DNA from: Sneathiella sp.
Lineage (GTDB): Bacteria > Pseudomonadota > Alphaproteobacteria > Sneathiellales > Sneathiellaceae
Direction of reading: 5' to 3'
DNA: 64,000 nucleotides
Assembly (NCBI RefSeq): GCF_029233945.1
Contig: NZ_JARGOQ010000003.1
Location: 1 to 64,000, forward strand
The translations under genes and the position numbers were made by a program. Below, in pieces: positions 1-8,708 of the stretch. How positions within the stretch are numbered: position 1 is the stretch's first letter; each line of letters opens with the position of its first letter. The notes beneath the pieces were generated by a model. That model ran no database searches, was not told the origin of the DNA, and worked only from the letters and a program-made list of their open reading frames with translations.

Positions 1-622
1 GAATATGGCGGCGCAACGCCGCGGATACCCACCAGAACATCTTATGGGCAAGATCAGAAGGAATGTCGTGCCGCGCGATCAGCGGTTCCTGAAAGCGGTC
101 GATGCGGCGGGATTCCTCAACCAGATACTCCATGCTATTGCGGGATATCTTGGCGTCGCCGTTTTCGATCAGATGCGAGATCACATCCTCGTCGCCATGA
201 CTGATCAGCATATCGCTGAGCGTCGTGTTCAGATCGTCCCGTTCAGCGATGGCGAGCATATGCTCTTTCCCGCGGTTCTGGATAATTTCGATCAGATCGG
301 GTTCCGCGAGCAGATGGCTCTTGAACAGAATGGGGCGCGCGACTTCAATCTCGTCATTGGCAAGCAGCGTAATCAACCCATGGGGAACATTTTCATGGTC
401 CGCCAGTTCTTCCGCCAAATTCTGGCGCAGCGTCGTTTCAATCTCAGAGAGAAGTTTGGTCAGGATACTGACAATAAGGGCGTGTTCCTGTTGGCTCAGG
501 CGCTCTTCGTCCTGCAGGAACAGATCGCTGATGTTATTGAAGAGCTGACGGCGGCCACGCTTGCTACTGTCTTTCGACAGGGCAATCAGTCTGGCGAGTT
601 CGTCATCTTGACCTTCAGTCAT
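1..622 (-). CDS. DUF2336 domain protein, partial (C-terminus outside window)
   Basis: An open frame runs on the minus strand from an ATG at 622 to the window edge with no stop, so the gene is cut at its 3' end. The translation begins MTEGQDDELARLIALSKDSS and continues as a charged, all-helical protein with repeated short helices (for example LITLLANDEIEVARPIL and MLISHGDEDVISHLIENGD). That is the look of alphaproteobacterial DUF2336 proteins. The function of the family is not established, though several members are tied to cell-cycle or motility loci. The roughly 200 residues visible are the N-terminal part. Family assignment is from memory of the repeat character, so moderately sure; that this strand is coding is quite sure. 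Confidence 0.65.
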   Translation of the reverse strand, partial: MTEGQDDELARLIALSKDSSKRGRRQLFNNISDLFLQDEERLSQQEHALIVSILTKLLSEIETTLRQNLAEELADHENVPHGLITLLANDEIEVARPILFKSHLLAEPDLIEIIQNRGKEHMLAIAERDDLNTTLSDMLISHGDEDVISHLIENGDAKISRNSMEYLVEESRRIDRFQEPLIARHDIPSDLAHKMFWWVSAALRRHI

Positions 623-1066
623 GTCACTTCCGTTTCCATCTTACCATAGCGGCTTATTGTGATAACCGGCTTCCTTCATAGCGGTCAATTCAGACAGGTC
701 CGGCAAAACCGTAAAGACGATTTCTCTGCCCGTACAAGTCGATATTAACGCCTCAACATGATACAGTGACATTAAATTCCCGTTAATTGTGAAGCCTGTT
801 CTGCTCTAAAGCTGTGGCGGGCTCCATATTTTTGCCGCGAATGGGTGCACTATTCTACCTTAGTATGGTATGGAGGAAAGCCGTGCAATTAAAGAAACCG
901 TCATGAATGCGACGATTTTCGAAGGATTTATGTCGATATCTCTTATTGTTCGCCAAGAATTTTTAACATTTTACAATTCGTTAAGATTGTCAGGTCAGAA
1001 TGAGGCGAATTTCCGAGAGTATAATTTTTCAATAACGCGTGTACCCGTTGATTTTAAGGAAATAAT
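623..1066. other. AT-rich intergenic region between divergent genes
   Basis: This gap separates the DUF2336 gene (leftward) from the MarR-type regulator (rightward), so it should hold both promoters. A frame at 870-1070 has an AT-rich, unremarkable translation and no good ribosome site, and I do not believe it. No convincing hairpin or repeat was seen. Confidence 0.5.
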
Positions 1067-1519
1067 GTGACTGAAGATTATCATGAGCTCACCCGGTTGA
1101 TTGAGCGGCTCCATCGCCGTTTTCTCGATGTTTTGCGGACCGAGCTGACACTTATGGAGATTACAGACATCAACGCCGTTCAGGCGCTATTGCTTGCCAA
1201 TATCGGTGATGAGGAGATTAATGTCCGTGAGCTTATGTCCCGTGGATATTATCAGGGGTCGAATGCGTCCTACAATCTGAAAAAGCTTGTCGAAATGGGC
1301 TATCTTCTTCAGGAGAAATCGGAACGCGATCGGCGCGCAACGATGATCAAGCTCTCTGAAAAGGGGCTTGATATGGTCGAAAAACTGGCTGTGGTGGAAC
1401 AGAAGCAGTCGGACCTTCTGGCGCGCTCCAATCCGGCGCCCGATGTTGCCGAGACCCGCAAGCATTTACGACAGATTGAGCGAATCTGGACGGATTATAT
1501 CCAGTACGGCACGCAATAG
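1067..1519 (+). CDS. MarR-family winged-helix transcriptional regulator (LdtR-like)
   Basis: A 150-residue protein with the MarR layout: an N-terminal dimerisation helix, then a winged helix around residues 45-110. The recognition-helix segment includes RGYYQGSNASYNLKKLVEMG and the wing includes SERDRRATMIKLSEKG. The SNASYNLKKL motif is typical of the alphaproteobacterial LdtR-type MarR group, known for regulating cell-wall or stress genes. The start is GTG at 1067, preceded by AAGGAA at good spacing. It stands alone beside the flagellar cluster; I see no evidence that it regulates it. DNA-binding role is confident, target unknown. Confidence 0.85.
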   Translation: MTEDYHELTRLIERLHRRFLDVLRTELTLMEITDINAVQALLLANIGDEEINVRELMSRGYYQGSNASYNLKKLVEMGYLLQEKSERDRRATMIKLSEKGLDMVEKLAVVEQKQSDLLARSNPAPDVAETRKHLRQIERIWTDYIQYGTQ

Positions 1520-1636
1520 CAGTCTCAATCTTTCCCCATCCAGGCCAAAAAACCCAGTATTTCTGTGCAACAAATCTACCCAAGGTGGGATGAGTTGCGG
1601 AGTTTACTTTCTGTTAATAATTTTAAGCTAGCTTTT

Positions 1637-1652
1637 TGGCTTGTGATTCGCC
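1637..1652 (+). promoter_or_regulatory. Possible sigma-54 promoter of the FlaG-like gene
   Basis: TGGCTT-N5-TCGC gives the invariant GG-N10-GC spacing of sigma-54 promoters, about 50 bases before the ATG at 1703. The -24 box is only a partial match, so this is weaker than the elements before flgI and flgF. Confidence 0.35.
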
Positions 1653-1702
1653 GCAAAAAGATATTTGACGTTACTTAAGCCCTGAAGGAGAGGAGTTGCG
1701 TT

Positions 1703-2071
1703 ATGGACGTAACCCCATTCGGAAAACAAACCGCGATACCTTCCACGTCACAGACCGGCACGCCGGCTGTGAACCGGAGCAATGTGGTCAAATACACGCG
1801 TGAGGATACTTCCGTATCGACTGGGCCGGACGCAGATTTTGCCGATCCAATAAAGCGCGCGGAGGAGGCCATTGGCGGTTTCTTTACTGATTCGAATTAT
1901 CCTTCCGGCCGCTTTTCAATCGATCAGGACAAAGACAGCGGCAGATATGTCTATCGTCTTATTGATCGTAATACGGACGAAGTGCTGAAACAGTTCCCCG
2001 GCGATTATGTCCTGCGGCGTGTTGCTTACTATCGCGAACTTCAGGGTCTGGCCGTCAACAGCGAAGTCTGA
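1703..2071 (+). CDS. FlaG-like flagellar protein
   Basis: A 122-residue protein with a variable, Ser/Thr-rich first 60 residues and a conserved C-terminal region containing RFSIDQDKDSG, YVYRLIDRNTDEV and QFPGDYVLRR. This is the FlaG pattern: a beta hairpin followed by an 'I+QFP' motif. FlaG proteins influence filament length, but the biochemical role is not settled. A clear GGAGAGGAG ribosome site lies just before the ATG. It sits at the left edge of the flagellar cluster, divergent from the flgI block, and may be sigma-54 dependent. Family call fairly secure; precise function not. Confidence 0.7.
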   Translation: MDVTPFGKQTAIPSTSQTGTPAVNRSNVVKYTREDTSVSTGPDADFADPIKRAEEAIGGFFTDSNYPSGRFSIDQDKDSGRYVYRLIDRNTDEVLKQFPGDYVLRRVAYYRELQGLAVNSEV

Positions 2072-2095
2072 CAGCCGCGCCCACCCTTAATTTTC

Positions 2096-2569
2096 CTAAA
2101 TGACCTGATTGATGGCAATGGCGCCGTTTACCGCGCGCGTATTCCTGTTCGATAAAGGATTGGCAACGGCCGCGCGGGATGTATAGGCGCTCGGTGGCGC
2201 TTTCTTTTTTGCGATCTCGTCAGCGACAGATTTCACCAGGCCTTCCGTCACCGTTCTCGCGGTGGACAGCTTTCGGAAATGGCGATCAAGAACGGCGTAG
2301 AAGTTCTCGCTCGTCTGTTTCAGATGGTCGATTTCCGGCTTGGGAAAGCTTTTGAAGGCATCCGGGTTCTTTTTCATCAAGGACATCTGCTGGTTATAGG
2401 TCGCGATCAGGCGGGTTTTCTCGTTCAGAGTCGCCTTGAATCCTTCCGGGTCATTCTCATGGAGGAGCTTGTTTTCCTGCTCAAGAATGTCGCTCAATCG
2501 CGCGATCAATCGGGCGAGGGCATCCGGACCCATCAGGACAGGGCCATTTTTCTCGGTTTCTACGGTCAT
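2096..2569 (-). CDS. FlgN-like flagellar export chaperone
   Basis: A 157-residue helical protein. Residues about 15-110 form long amphipathic helices, including LARLIARLSDILEQENKLL and ATLNEKTRLIATYNQQM, the hallmark of FlgN, which chaperones the hook-associated proteins FlgK and FlgL. The C-terminal 40 residues are Ala/Asn/Arg-rich and probably disordered. Its start directly abuts the stop of the rod-binding gene upstream, and it is the last gene of an flgI-flgJ-flgN operon. FlgN is poorly conserved, so the call rests on helix pattern, length and position. Confidence 0.65.
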   Translation of the reverse strand: MTVETEKNGPVLMGPDALARLIARLSDILEQENKLLHENDPEGFKATLNEKTRLIATYNQQMSLMKKNPDAFKSFPKPEIDHLKQTSENFYAVLDRHFRKLSTARTVTEGLVKSVADEIAKKKAPPSAYTSRAAVANPLSNRNTRAVNGAIAINQVI

Positions 2570-2881
2570 CTATTTTACCTCCTGCAGTGCCAGCATTTCG
2601 CGATACACCGCATCGGCAATGCCGACGCTGTTATTGCGGCTCATGGCCTTGGCATGTTCATCGTTGAGCATGGAGCGGAACATCTTCTCGGATTCGCCGC
2701 CGCCGAAGGTCTTGTCGACCTCCAGGCCGGATGACATGGAATTCAGGACCTGGCTGAGGAAGAAGGCCTCGAACTCGATGGCGGTTTGCCTGATTTTCTC
2801 GTCTTCACCTGCGCGGCCATTCTTGCCGGTCGCGCCGGGATCGACGATAAAGTTAGGGTTTGTCGGTTGAATATTGTTCAT
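2570..2881 (-). CDS. flgJ: FlgJ-type rod-binding protein (rod-cap domain only)
   Basis: A 103-residue protein matching the N-terminal rod-binding domain of FlgJ: AIEFEAFFLSQVLNSM, then GGGESEKMFRSMLNDEHA and GIADAVYREML. The C-terminal muramidase domain of enterobacterial FlgJ is absent. That is usual in alphaproteobacteria, where a separate transglycosylase opens the peptidoglycan. The start overlaps the flgI stop by one base (TAATG), so translation is probably coupled. It should act in the periplasm as the scaffold for rod assembly. Confidence 0.85.
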   Translation of the reverse strand: MNNIQPTNPNFIVDPGATGKNGRAGEDEKIRQTAIEFEAFFLSQVLNSMSSGLEVDKTFGGGESEKMFRSMLNDEHAKAMSRNNSVGIADAVYREMLALQEVK

Positions 2882-4041
2882 TACATTAACTCGATATCTG
2901 CCTGCAGGGCACCTGCGGCCTTGATTGCCTGAAGGATGGAGATCATGTCCCGGGGACCGATGCCGAGGGCATTCAGCCCGTCCACCAGATCCTGAAGACG
3001 CACACCCTCTTTCAGGATGGTCAGCTTCTTGTCGCTGTCGTCATCCACCTCGATATTCGTGCGCGGGACAACAACGGTTTCCCCGTTCTCGGAGAAGGGA
3101 GCGGGTTGCGAGACTTGCGGTGTCTCGGTAATGCGCACCGTCAGATTGCCCTGGGCAATGGCGACTGTGTCCACCTTGACCTCGCTGCCGATCACGATAA
3201 TGCCGGACTGTTCGTCAATGACGACGCGCGCTGTCTGGTCGGGGTTGACCTGCAACTGCTCAATATCCGCCAATAGATCGACCATATTGTCGCGCTCGCT
3301 GCCCGCCAGGTTAAGAACAACAGTGGATGGATCGGTCGGTTCCGCAACCGGCTGGCCGATATATTTGTTAATGGCACCGGCGATCCGGCGGGAGGTTGTC
3401 AGATCCGGATTACGAAGGGAAATCCTGAGGCTTGTAAGAGATGCGAGATCAAAGCCGAGTTCCCGCTCGACAATCGCGCCGTTTACGATGCGGGCCGTTG
3501 TCGGAACACCGCGGGTAATGCTTTCCGCGGCGCCGCCAGCCGCAAATCCGGCCACCGTGAGCGTGCCTTGTGCGACCGCATAGACTTCACCGTCCGCTGC
3601 CATCAGGGGGGTCACGATCAGCGTGCCGCCCATCAGGTTGGTGGCGTCGCCTAAGGAACTCACAACGATATCGATTTTTGTGCCCTGGCGCTGAAACGGG
3701 GGCAGGGTGGCCGTAACAACCACCGCCGCGACGTTTTTCGTCTTCAGCGTTTCACCGCTGGTGTTCACGCCAAGGCGTTCCAGCATGGCGGTCAGGCTTT
3801 GTTCGGTAAAGGGGGAGTTGGGCAGGGAGTCGCCGGTGCCGTTCAACCCGACGACAAGGCCATAGCCAACCAGAATATTATCCCGAATACCTTCGAACTC
3901 GGCAATATCCTTCACGCGAGAGGCGGCGTTGGCTGCGTCAAACGACCAGAACAGGCAGCTGAGCGCGACAAATGCCGCCATCAGATGCCGTGCCTTTGCC
4001 TTCGATTGCCGCGCGATATGTTGGACTAATTTCAAGGCCAT
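2881..4041 (-). CDS. flgI: Flagellar P-ring protein FlgI
   Basis: A full-length FlgI of about 386 residues. After a basic, hydrophobic signal peptide (MALKLVQHIA through FDAANAASR) comes the family opening VKDIAEFEGIRDNILVGYGL and VVGLNGTGDS. The C-terminus has VRLQDLVDGLNALGIGPRDM and ILQAIKAAGAL. The P ring surrounds the rod in the peptidoglycan layer. I prefer the ATG at 4041 over one nine codons upstream, because it begins the signal peptide. It leads the flgI-flgJ-flgN operon behind a sigma-54-like promoter; its chaperone FlgA is encoded at 6.1-7.1 kb. Confidence 0.95.
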   Translation of the reverse strand: MALKLVQHIARQSKAKARHLMAAFVALSCLFWSFDAANAASRVKDIAEFEGIRDNILVGYGLVVGLNGTGDSLPNSPFTEQSLTAMLERLGVNTSGETLKTKNVAAVVVTATLPPFQRQGTKIDIVVSSLGDATNLMGGTLIVTPLMAADGEVYAVAQGTLTVAGFAAGGAAESITRGVPTTARIVNGAIVERELGFDLASLTSLRISLRNPDLTTSRRIAGAINKYIGQPVAEPTDPSTVVLNLAGSERDNMVDLLADIEQLQVNPDQTARVVIDEQSGIIVIGSEVKVDTVAIAQGNLTVRITETPQVSQPAPFSENGETVVVPRTNIEVDDDSDKKLTILKEGVRLQDLVDGLNALGIGPRDMISILQAIKAAGALQADIELM

Positions 4042-4093
4042 CAATAAATTCCGTTCTTCGATATCCAAAATTTTCTAATTTCGATAAATATAA

Positions 4094-4109
4094 AGCGAAA
4101 AACGTGCCA
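4094..4109 (-). promoter_or_regulatory. Sigma-54-type promoter of flgI
   Basis: On the minus strand TGGCAC-GTTTT-TCGC gives a perfect -24 box and GG-N10-GC spacing. Transcription would start about 40 bases before the flgI ATG. Class II flagellar operons in alphaproteobacteria commonly use sigma-54. Confidence 0.7.
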
Positions 4110-4276
4110 GTTTATTTGCCGTTTAATGTATTGATATATATAGAAAAAATAATGAAAACCGCTGGAATTCAGGAAAAGAAGGCAATATCTTCCCCCTTGA
4201 CCGGGAAAGAATGTCCCTTGAGAATGGAATTCGGCAATATTTGTCATTTCAGATGTGACGGGGTAACGGTTCTAAT

Positions 4277-4696
4277 ATGAAAGTGGGCGGATCAGGCCGG
4301 GCAACTGCGGCATCCGGCAGCAAAGGCGGCAAGTCGTCGCAAAAATCCGGCGCAAAATTTTCCGTCGAAAGCGACGCGGTGGAATCCACGGCTGGCGGTG
4401 GCGTCTCTTCTTCCTCTCCCATTGGCTCGATCGATGCGCTGGTCGCCTTGCAGGGGGTGGATGACAGATTGCCGAAAGGCAACAAGCGGGCGCTGGACAA
4501 GGGGCATGACCTTCTTGAAAAACTGGAGGGAATCCGCGATGGACTACTGATGGGGTCCTTGTCTGTGGACAAGCTCAAGCAGCTACAGCAAACCTTGTCG
4601 GGCTATAATGTGTCAGGGGCCGATCCGGCGCTGCAGCAGATTGTCAAGGATATCGAGGTGCGGGCCGCCGTTGAGCTCGCTAAATTCGGCTATTGA
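4277..4696 (+). CDS. fliX: Flagellar assembly regulator FliX
   Basis: A 139-residue protein with a Gly/Ser/Lys-rich N-terminus and a conserved C-terminal half: IGSIDALVALQGVDD, RALDKGHDLLEKLEGIRDGLL and VDKLKQLQQTLSG. This is the FliX pattern. In Caulobacter FliX couples early basal-body assembly to FlbD/sigma-54 activation of class III and IV genes. The family is confined to alphaproteobacteria. It is transcribed divergently from flgI. Its presence fits the sigma-54-like sites seen before flgI and flgF. Confidence 0.88.
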   Translation: MKVGGSGRATAASGSKGGKSSQKSGAKFSVESDAVESTAGGGVSSSSPIGSIDALVALQGVDDRLPKGNKRALDKGHDLLEKLEGIRDGLLMGSLSVDKLKQLQQTLSGYNVSGADPALQQIVKDIEVRAAVELAKFGY

Positions 4697-4881
4697 CGGA
4701 TTTCGCCCGTCAGGCGACGTATTTCCCCCTTATAACCCGTTGATTTTCATAAGGCCTTCATAAATATCTTCTCATATTGGAATAGGTTGTTGCCAATAAA
4801 GCCGCGATCTTATATTTATTGCCGTTAATTTTTTGGATGTCCGTATTGAGACATTCGATATGTGGGAACTGGAGTCGCTTA

Positions 4882-5298
4882 ATGAACGTTCAAATTCCTG
4901 ATGACTATTGCCCGTCCGAGGACGAGCCCTTTATGAACTCTCGCCAGCAAGAATATTTTCGCGCCAAATTATTGAAATGGCGGAGCGAAATACTTGCCGA
5001 TGCGAGCCAGACAATCCTGAGTTTGCAGGAAGAAACAGTGAAAGAACCGGACATTGCGGATCGTGCTTCGACCGAGTCGGAGCGGACGCTGGAACTCCGT
5101 ACCCGGGACCGGCAGCGCAAGCTGATCGGCAAGATTGACTCGGCGCTGCGCCGAATTGATGAAGGTCAGTATGGCTATTGCGTGGAGACGGGGGAGCCGA
5201 TCTCCCTCAAGCGGCTGGAAGCCCGCCCGGTCGCGACGCTCAGCCTGGAAGCGCAGGAGCGGCATGAACGCCGCGAGAAAAGCTACCGCGACGACTAA
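4882..5298 (+). CDS. dksA: RNA polymerase-binding regulator DksA (zinc-finger cysteines lost)
   Basis: About 138 residues from the ATG at 4882, which has a GGAG site nearby; the frame stays open further upstream but that part looks non-coding. The coiled-coil tip region (SLQEETVKEPDIADRAS) and the C-terminal block YGYCVETGEPISLKRLEARP followed by TLSLEAQERHERRE are diagnostic of DksA. It binds the secondary channel of RNA polymerase and acts with ppGpp, made here by the Rel protein at 30-32 kb. Only one of the four zinc-binding cysteines of the E. coli protein remains, as in other alphaproteobacterial DksA proteins. Confidence 0.93.
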   Translation: MNVQIPDDYCPSEDEPFMNSRQQEYFRAKLLKWRSEILADASQTILSLQEETVKEPDIADRASTESERTLELRTRDRQRKLIGKIDSALRRIDEGQYGYCVETGEPISLKRLEARPVATLSLEAQERHERREKSYRDD

Positions 5299-5326
5299 GC
5301 CTTTTTACGCTGAGATAAGACAATAA

Positions 5327-5356
5327 AAAAGCCGGTTCGATTATGAACCGGCTTTT
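5327..5356. terminator. Bidirectional intrinsic terminator between dksA and flgH
   Basis: A perfect 12-bp stem (AAAAGCCGGTTC and its complement) with a 6-base loop at 5339-5344. A-rich and T-rich flanks let it end both the rightward dksA transcript and the leftward flgF-G-A-H transcript. Confidence 0.9.
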
Positions 5357-5372
5357 CTGTTTTGGGCTTTCC

Positions 5373-6131
5373 CTAGAAGGGGAAGATGATGTCGAAGAGC
5401 TGCTGACCGTAGCGGCCCTGCTGGACATCGGTGAGATGACCACGGCCACCGTAGGCGATGCGGGCTTCGGCAATCTTCGCCGATTCAATCGTGTTGGAGG
5501 AGGTAATATCCTCCGGCCGGACAACGCCGGTGACCGAGAGATCACGGCTTTCAAAGTTCACCCGGACTTCCTGACGGCCAACGATGACCATATTCCCGTT
5601 GGGGAGAATCTGGGTGACGATGGCGGCAATCTCCATATTGATGGTCTCATTACGGTTGACGGCACCGGATCCGCTGACGCTGTGATCACTGCCAAGATCG
5701 ATAAGGGCATCGGCGCTCGTTCCTTCCGGCAGGACCTTGGTGACCTGGGTTTCCAGCCCGAGCAATCCGGCGAAACCGGCGGATTCAGAGGAGGCCCGCG
5801 TCGTATCGGTGGAGTTATTCAGCGTGGCCTTGTCTTCAATCTCGACAAGCACGGTTACGATATCACCGACCTGGTTTGCCCGCTGGTCCTTGAAGAAGGC
5901 CTTGGAGCCCGGCCGCCAGAGTGAGTTTGCCTGCTGCAGCACGGGTTCAGGGCGCGGCATTGGCATGGACACCGGCTGGTAGCCTTTCTGGGCAACCGGA
6001 TTCTCGATCTGGGATAGCGGCGGTTCGCTGCCGACATTGGCAAGGCGGGTAAAGAAGTTACAGCCCGACAGAGCAACCCCAAGTCCGACCACCATCAGGA
6101 GACGGGTAATGGATGTAAGACGGTTCGTCAT
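5373..6131 (-). CDS. flgH: Flagellar L-ring lipoprotein FlgH
   Basis: 252 residues with a lipoprotein signal ending in the lipobox LSGC (Cys about residue 24). FlgH signatures follow: NSLWRPGSKAFFKDQRANQV, VGDIVTVLVEIEDKATLNNST, and the C-terminal SNTIESAKIAEARIAYGGRG with QQGRYGQQLFDIIFPF. It is acylated, inserted in the outer membrane, and forms the L ring around the rod. It is the last gene of flgF-flgG-flgA-flgH and is followed directly by the bidirectional terminator. Confidence 0.95.
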   Translation of the reverse strand: MTNRLTSITRLLMVVGLGVALSGCNFFTRLANVGSEPPLSQIENPVAQKGYQPVSMPMPRPEPVLQQANSLWRPGSKAFFKDQRANQVGDIVTVLVEIEDKATLNNSTDTTRASSESAGFAGLLGLETQVTKVLPEGTSADALIDLGSDHSVSGSGAVNRNETINMEIAAIVTQILPNGNMVIVGRQEVRVNFESRDLSVTGVVRPEDITSSNTIESAKIAEARIAYGGRGHLTDVQQGRYGQQLFDIIFPF

Positions 6132-6142
6132 GGAAAGCTCCT

Positions 6143-7114
6143 CTAATTCTTGATATCGCTGGCGGATGCCAGCTGCGGCTGCCGGGTGAGGATACGCACT
6201 TCCTGTGCACTGATCACCTGCGCCTGAATGACTTTACGGCTGTTGATGTTTTCAACCCGGATGACATCGTCCTCGCCGCCGGATTCCAGGGTGCGGCCCG
6301 TAACCGAAAGATACATACCTCCCTGTTCCAGGATAACGGCGACCAGCTTGCCTTTCTCGACCAGCACCGGATCACCGAGGTTGCTCATATTGATCGGCAG
6401 GCCGGAGCGGACGGAGCGCCGGGGGCTCTTGCCAATCAGCAGCGCGGCATCGGTCACGACCTGGCGACCGACCTTGCTACTGCGCTCGGCCTTATAGTCG
6501 ATGTCGCTCTCACGGATTTCCTCGCCTGCGGATTTGAAGCGTTTGAGGACCGGTATCATCATCTGCGCATGCACCTGTCCGCTCAGTCGGACACGCTGTC
6601 CATTTTCTGAATTGGCCGGGGCGAGAATTTCGGCAACAAACTGACCGCTTTCGCGATTGATGAAAAGATTTTCAACCGAAACTGTTTGCGGCTGGTTCGC
6701 AGCGATCTGGATATTCAGATTTTGCGTGGCGAGGTTCATTTCGAACATGTCGAGATCCAGCTCATACTCCAGCGCCGCGCGAATTTGATCGGTTATGACC
6801 TGCGGCGGGATGCTGGAACCCACGCGGCGCACCGAAATCCGCCGGATCGGGGTTGCCGGGCGCCAGTCAAGCCCTTCCGCATGAATATAGCGCGCGACGG
6901 AGACAGCCTTGAACACCGTTGACTTGCCGGGCGCGGGCGCGGGTGCGATGACTTGCCCGGCTTTGTCGCCGGCCCCGACGAACAGATCGCCCAAGGTAAT
7001 CTGTTCCCCTTCGACCGTGATATCGCGGCGGAGAGTGATCGTCTCGCCGGCGACCGAAATTGCCGGTGCGGTGAGGGCGATCACCAGGGTGAGTATGAGG
7101 GCAATGTATTTCAT
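6143..7114 (-). CDS. flgA: P-ring assembly chaperone FlgA
   Basis: About 323 residues. A signal peptide (MKYIALILTLVIALTAPAIS) is followed by ITLRRDITVEGEQITLGDLF. The C-terminal SAF-like domain has RVRLSGQVHAQMMIPVLKR, GEEIRESDIDY and AVILEQGGMYLSVTGRTLES. FlgA is the periplasmic chaperone for FlgI. I chose the second ATG at 7114, which has AAAGAG six bases upstream, over the ATG at 7129. The length is above the enterobacterial 220 residues but usual for alphaproteobacteria. It lies between flgG and flgH. Confidence 0.92.
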   Translation of the reverse strand: MKYIALILTLVIALTAPAISVAGETITLRRDITVEGEQITLGDLFVGAGDKAGQVIAPAPAPGKSTVFKAVSVARYIHAEGLDWRPATPIRRISVRRVGSSIPPQVITDQIRAALEYELDLDMFEMNLATQNLNIQIAANQPQTVSVENLFINRESGQFVAEILAPANSENGQRVRLSGQVHAQMMIPVLKRFKSAGEEIRESDIDYKAERSSKVGRQVVTDAALLIGKSPRRSVRSGLPINMSNLGDPVLVEKGKLVAVILEQGGMYLSVTGRTLESGGEDDVIRVENINSRKVIQAQVISAQEVRILTRQPQLASASDIKN

Positions 7115-7141
7115 AGCAATCTCTTTCATTCTAGAAAGTTT

Positions 7142-7930
7142 CTATCGACCAAGCTGGTTGGTAACCGACATCATTTCATCGGCGGCGGTAATGGTTTTCG
7201 AATTCATCTCATAGGCGCGCTGGGCACTGATCAGCTGGGTGATTTCCTGAACCGCATTCACGTTGGACATTTCAAGATATCCCTGACGCAGGGTGCCAAA
7301 GCCGGTGGAGCCGGGAACGCCGATGGTCGGCGCGCCGGAGGCTGTGCTTTCCTGGTAAAGGCTGTCGCCGAGAGGCTGCAGGCCGCCTTCGTTGAAGAAG
7401 ATGGCAAGATCAAGCTGTCCCACGGTCTGCAGATCGACCTGACCGTCGATCTGGACTTCCACTTCCCCGCTCGGGTTAATGGTTACGCTGATCGCGTCCT
7501 GCGGGATGGTGACACTCGGAATGACCGTAAAGCCGTCCTGCGTCACGATTTCACCTGTCGGGCTCAACTGAAATGAACCTGCCCGGCTGTAGGCTTCATC
7601 CCCGCTCGGGAGGAGAACACGAAAATAACCTTCGCCCTGAACCGCGAGATCATAGGTGTTGCCCGTCGCTTCCAGGCCACCCTGTTCCGTGATGCGGTAG
7701 ACGGAAGCGGTTTTCACGCCGACACCGATCTGGATACCGGCGGGGACAATCGTACCCGCATCCGAAGAGGCCGCGCCGGCCCGTTCCATATCCTGATAGA
7801 GTAGGTCCTGAAACTCCGCGCGCTGGCGCTTAAAGGCGGTCGTGGTCATGTTCGCGATGTTATTGGAGATAACATCCACGTTAAGCTGCTGGGCCAACAT
7901 ACCTGTGGCGGCAATACCGAGTGCTCGCAT
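7142..7930 (-). CDS. flgG: Flagellar distal rod protein FlgG
   Basis: A 262-residue protein with the rod/hook N-terminal signature (LNVDVISNNIANMTTTAFKR) and the C-terminal partner helix (SNVNAVQEITQLISAQRAYE, then NSKTITAADEMMS). It contains the FlgG-specific segment RAEFQDLLYQD. It builds the distal rod that spans the periplasm inside the P and L rings. It is 16 bases downstream of flgF in the same operon. Confidence 0.96.
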   Translation of the reverse strand: MRALGIAATGMLAQQLNVDVISNNIANMTTTAFKRQRAEFQDLLYQDMERAGAASSDAGTIVPAGIQIGVGVKTASVYRITEQGGLEATGNTYDLAVQGEGYFRVLLPSGDEAYSRAGSFQLSPTGEIVTQDGFTVIPSVTIPQDAISVTINPSGEVEVQIDGQVDLQTVGQLDLAIFFNEGGLQPLGDSLYQESTASGAPTIGVPGSTGFGTLRQGYLEMSNVNAVQEITQLISAQRAYEMNSKTITAADEMMSVTNQLGR

Positions 7931-7945
7931 TAACTTATTCCTTCT

Positions 7946-8668
7946 TTACTGTAGTGTTGGCATTTCTTCGATGGACTTCATCTGCAGGTCATGTTCTGAA
8001 TCCAGCAGTTGCTGGGCCGACTGATAGGCCCGCATGATGTCGATCATCGCCGTCATTTCCAGAATTGGCTGGACATTCGATTTTTCCAACGTGCGTTGCA
8101 TGATGTTGACATCAACCGCAGCCTCGGGCCGGAAATCTTCGGCATCATAAAGGCCGTTACCGACCTGCTTCAGAATTTGCGGATTTTCAAATTTGACCAG
8201 ACCGATCTTTGCCGTCTGTCCCGGGGCTGTCGTAACCGTGCCATCCGGTGCGATGGAAACTTCCTGGAACTGGAGGTCTATGGTGATTTTCCGGTTGTTC
8301 TCGTCCAGCAGGGCTTCGTTATTGATGGTGACAACATTTCCGTCAGGATCGAGGCGGAAGCTGCCGTTGCGCGTATAGCGAATGCCTTCGTCTGTTTCGA
8401 TGGAGAAATAACCCTCGCCGCTGATGGCAAGATCAAGCGGCCGTCCCGTATGTGTGAACTCGCCCTCGCGCAGATCGCGATAGCTGCCGTAATCCTGAAC
8501 ATAGGAGACGTCATCCTGGTTCGCACGTTCAACCAGAAATTCCTCGAACAAGGGATGCTCGCTCTTGAAGGCCGTCGTATTGACGTTTGCAAGGTTGTTT
8601 GCGGTCATGTCGAGGCGCCGTTTCAGCGCCATCTGCTGTGACAATCCAATAAAAACTGCGTTTTCCAT
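7946..8668 (-). CDS. flgF: Flagellar proximal rod protein FlgF
   Basis: About 240 residues from the ATG at 8668; seven upstream codons stay open but precede the conserved start MENAVFIGLSQQMALKRRLD. The N-terminal rod motif is MTANNLANVNTTAFKSEHPL and the C-terminus has SNVQPILEMTAMIDIMRAYQ. FlgF is a rod subunit between FlgB/C and FlgG. It leads the flgF-G-A-H operon and lies about 40 bases downstream of a sigma-54-like promoter. Confidence 0.95.
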   Translation of the reverse strand: MENAVFIGLSQQMALKRRLDMTANNLANVNTTAFKSEHPLFEEFLVERANQDDVSYVQDYGSYRDLREGEFTHTGRPLDLAISGEGYFSIETDEGIRYTRNGSFRLDPDGNVVTINNEALLDENNRKITIDLQFQEVSIAPDGTVTTAPGQTAKIGLVKFENPQILKQVGNGLYDAEDFRPEAAVDVNIMQRTLEKSNVQPILEMTAMIDIMRAYQSAQQLLDSEHDLQMKSIEEMPTLQ

Positions 8669-8708
8669 ATCTCTGCCTTTCTGGCACAAATTGATCTGCC
8701 CTGTTATA

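Noticed and set aside
5-649. 214-codon plus-strand frame at the left edge
   Set aside because: It mirrors the DUF2336 gene on the other strand, whose translation looks like a real protein.
870-1070. 66-codon frame before the MarR gene
   Set aside because: AT-rich, no ribosome site, and no family; it simply runs into the regulator's start.
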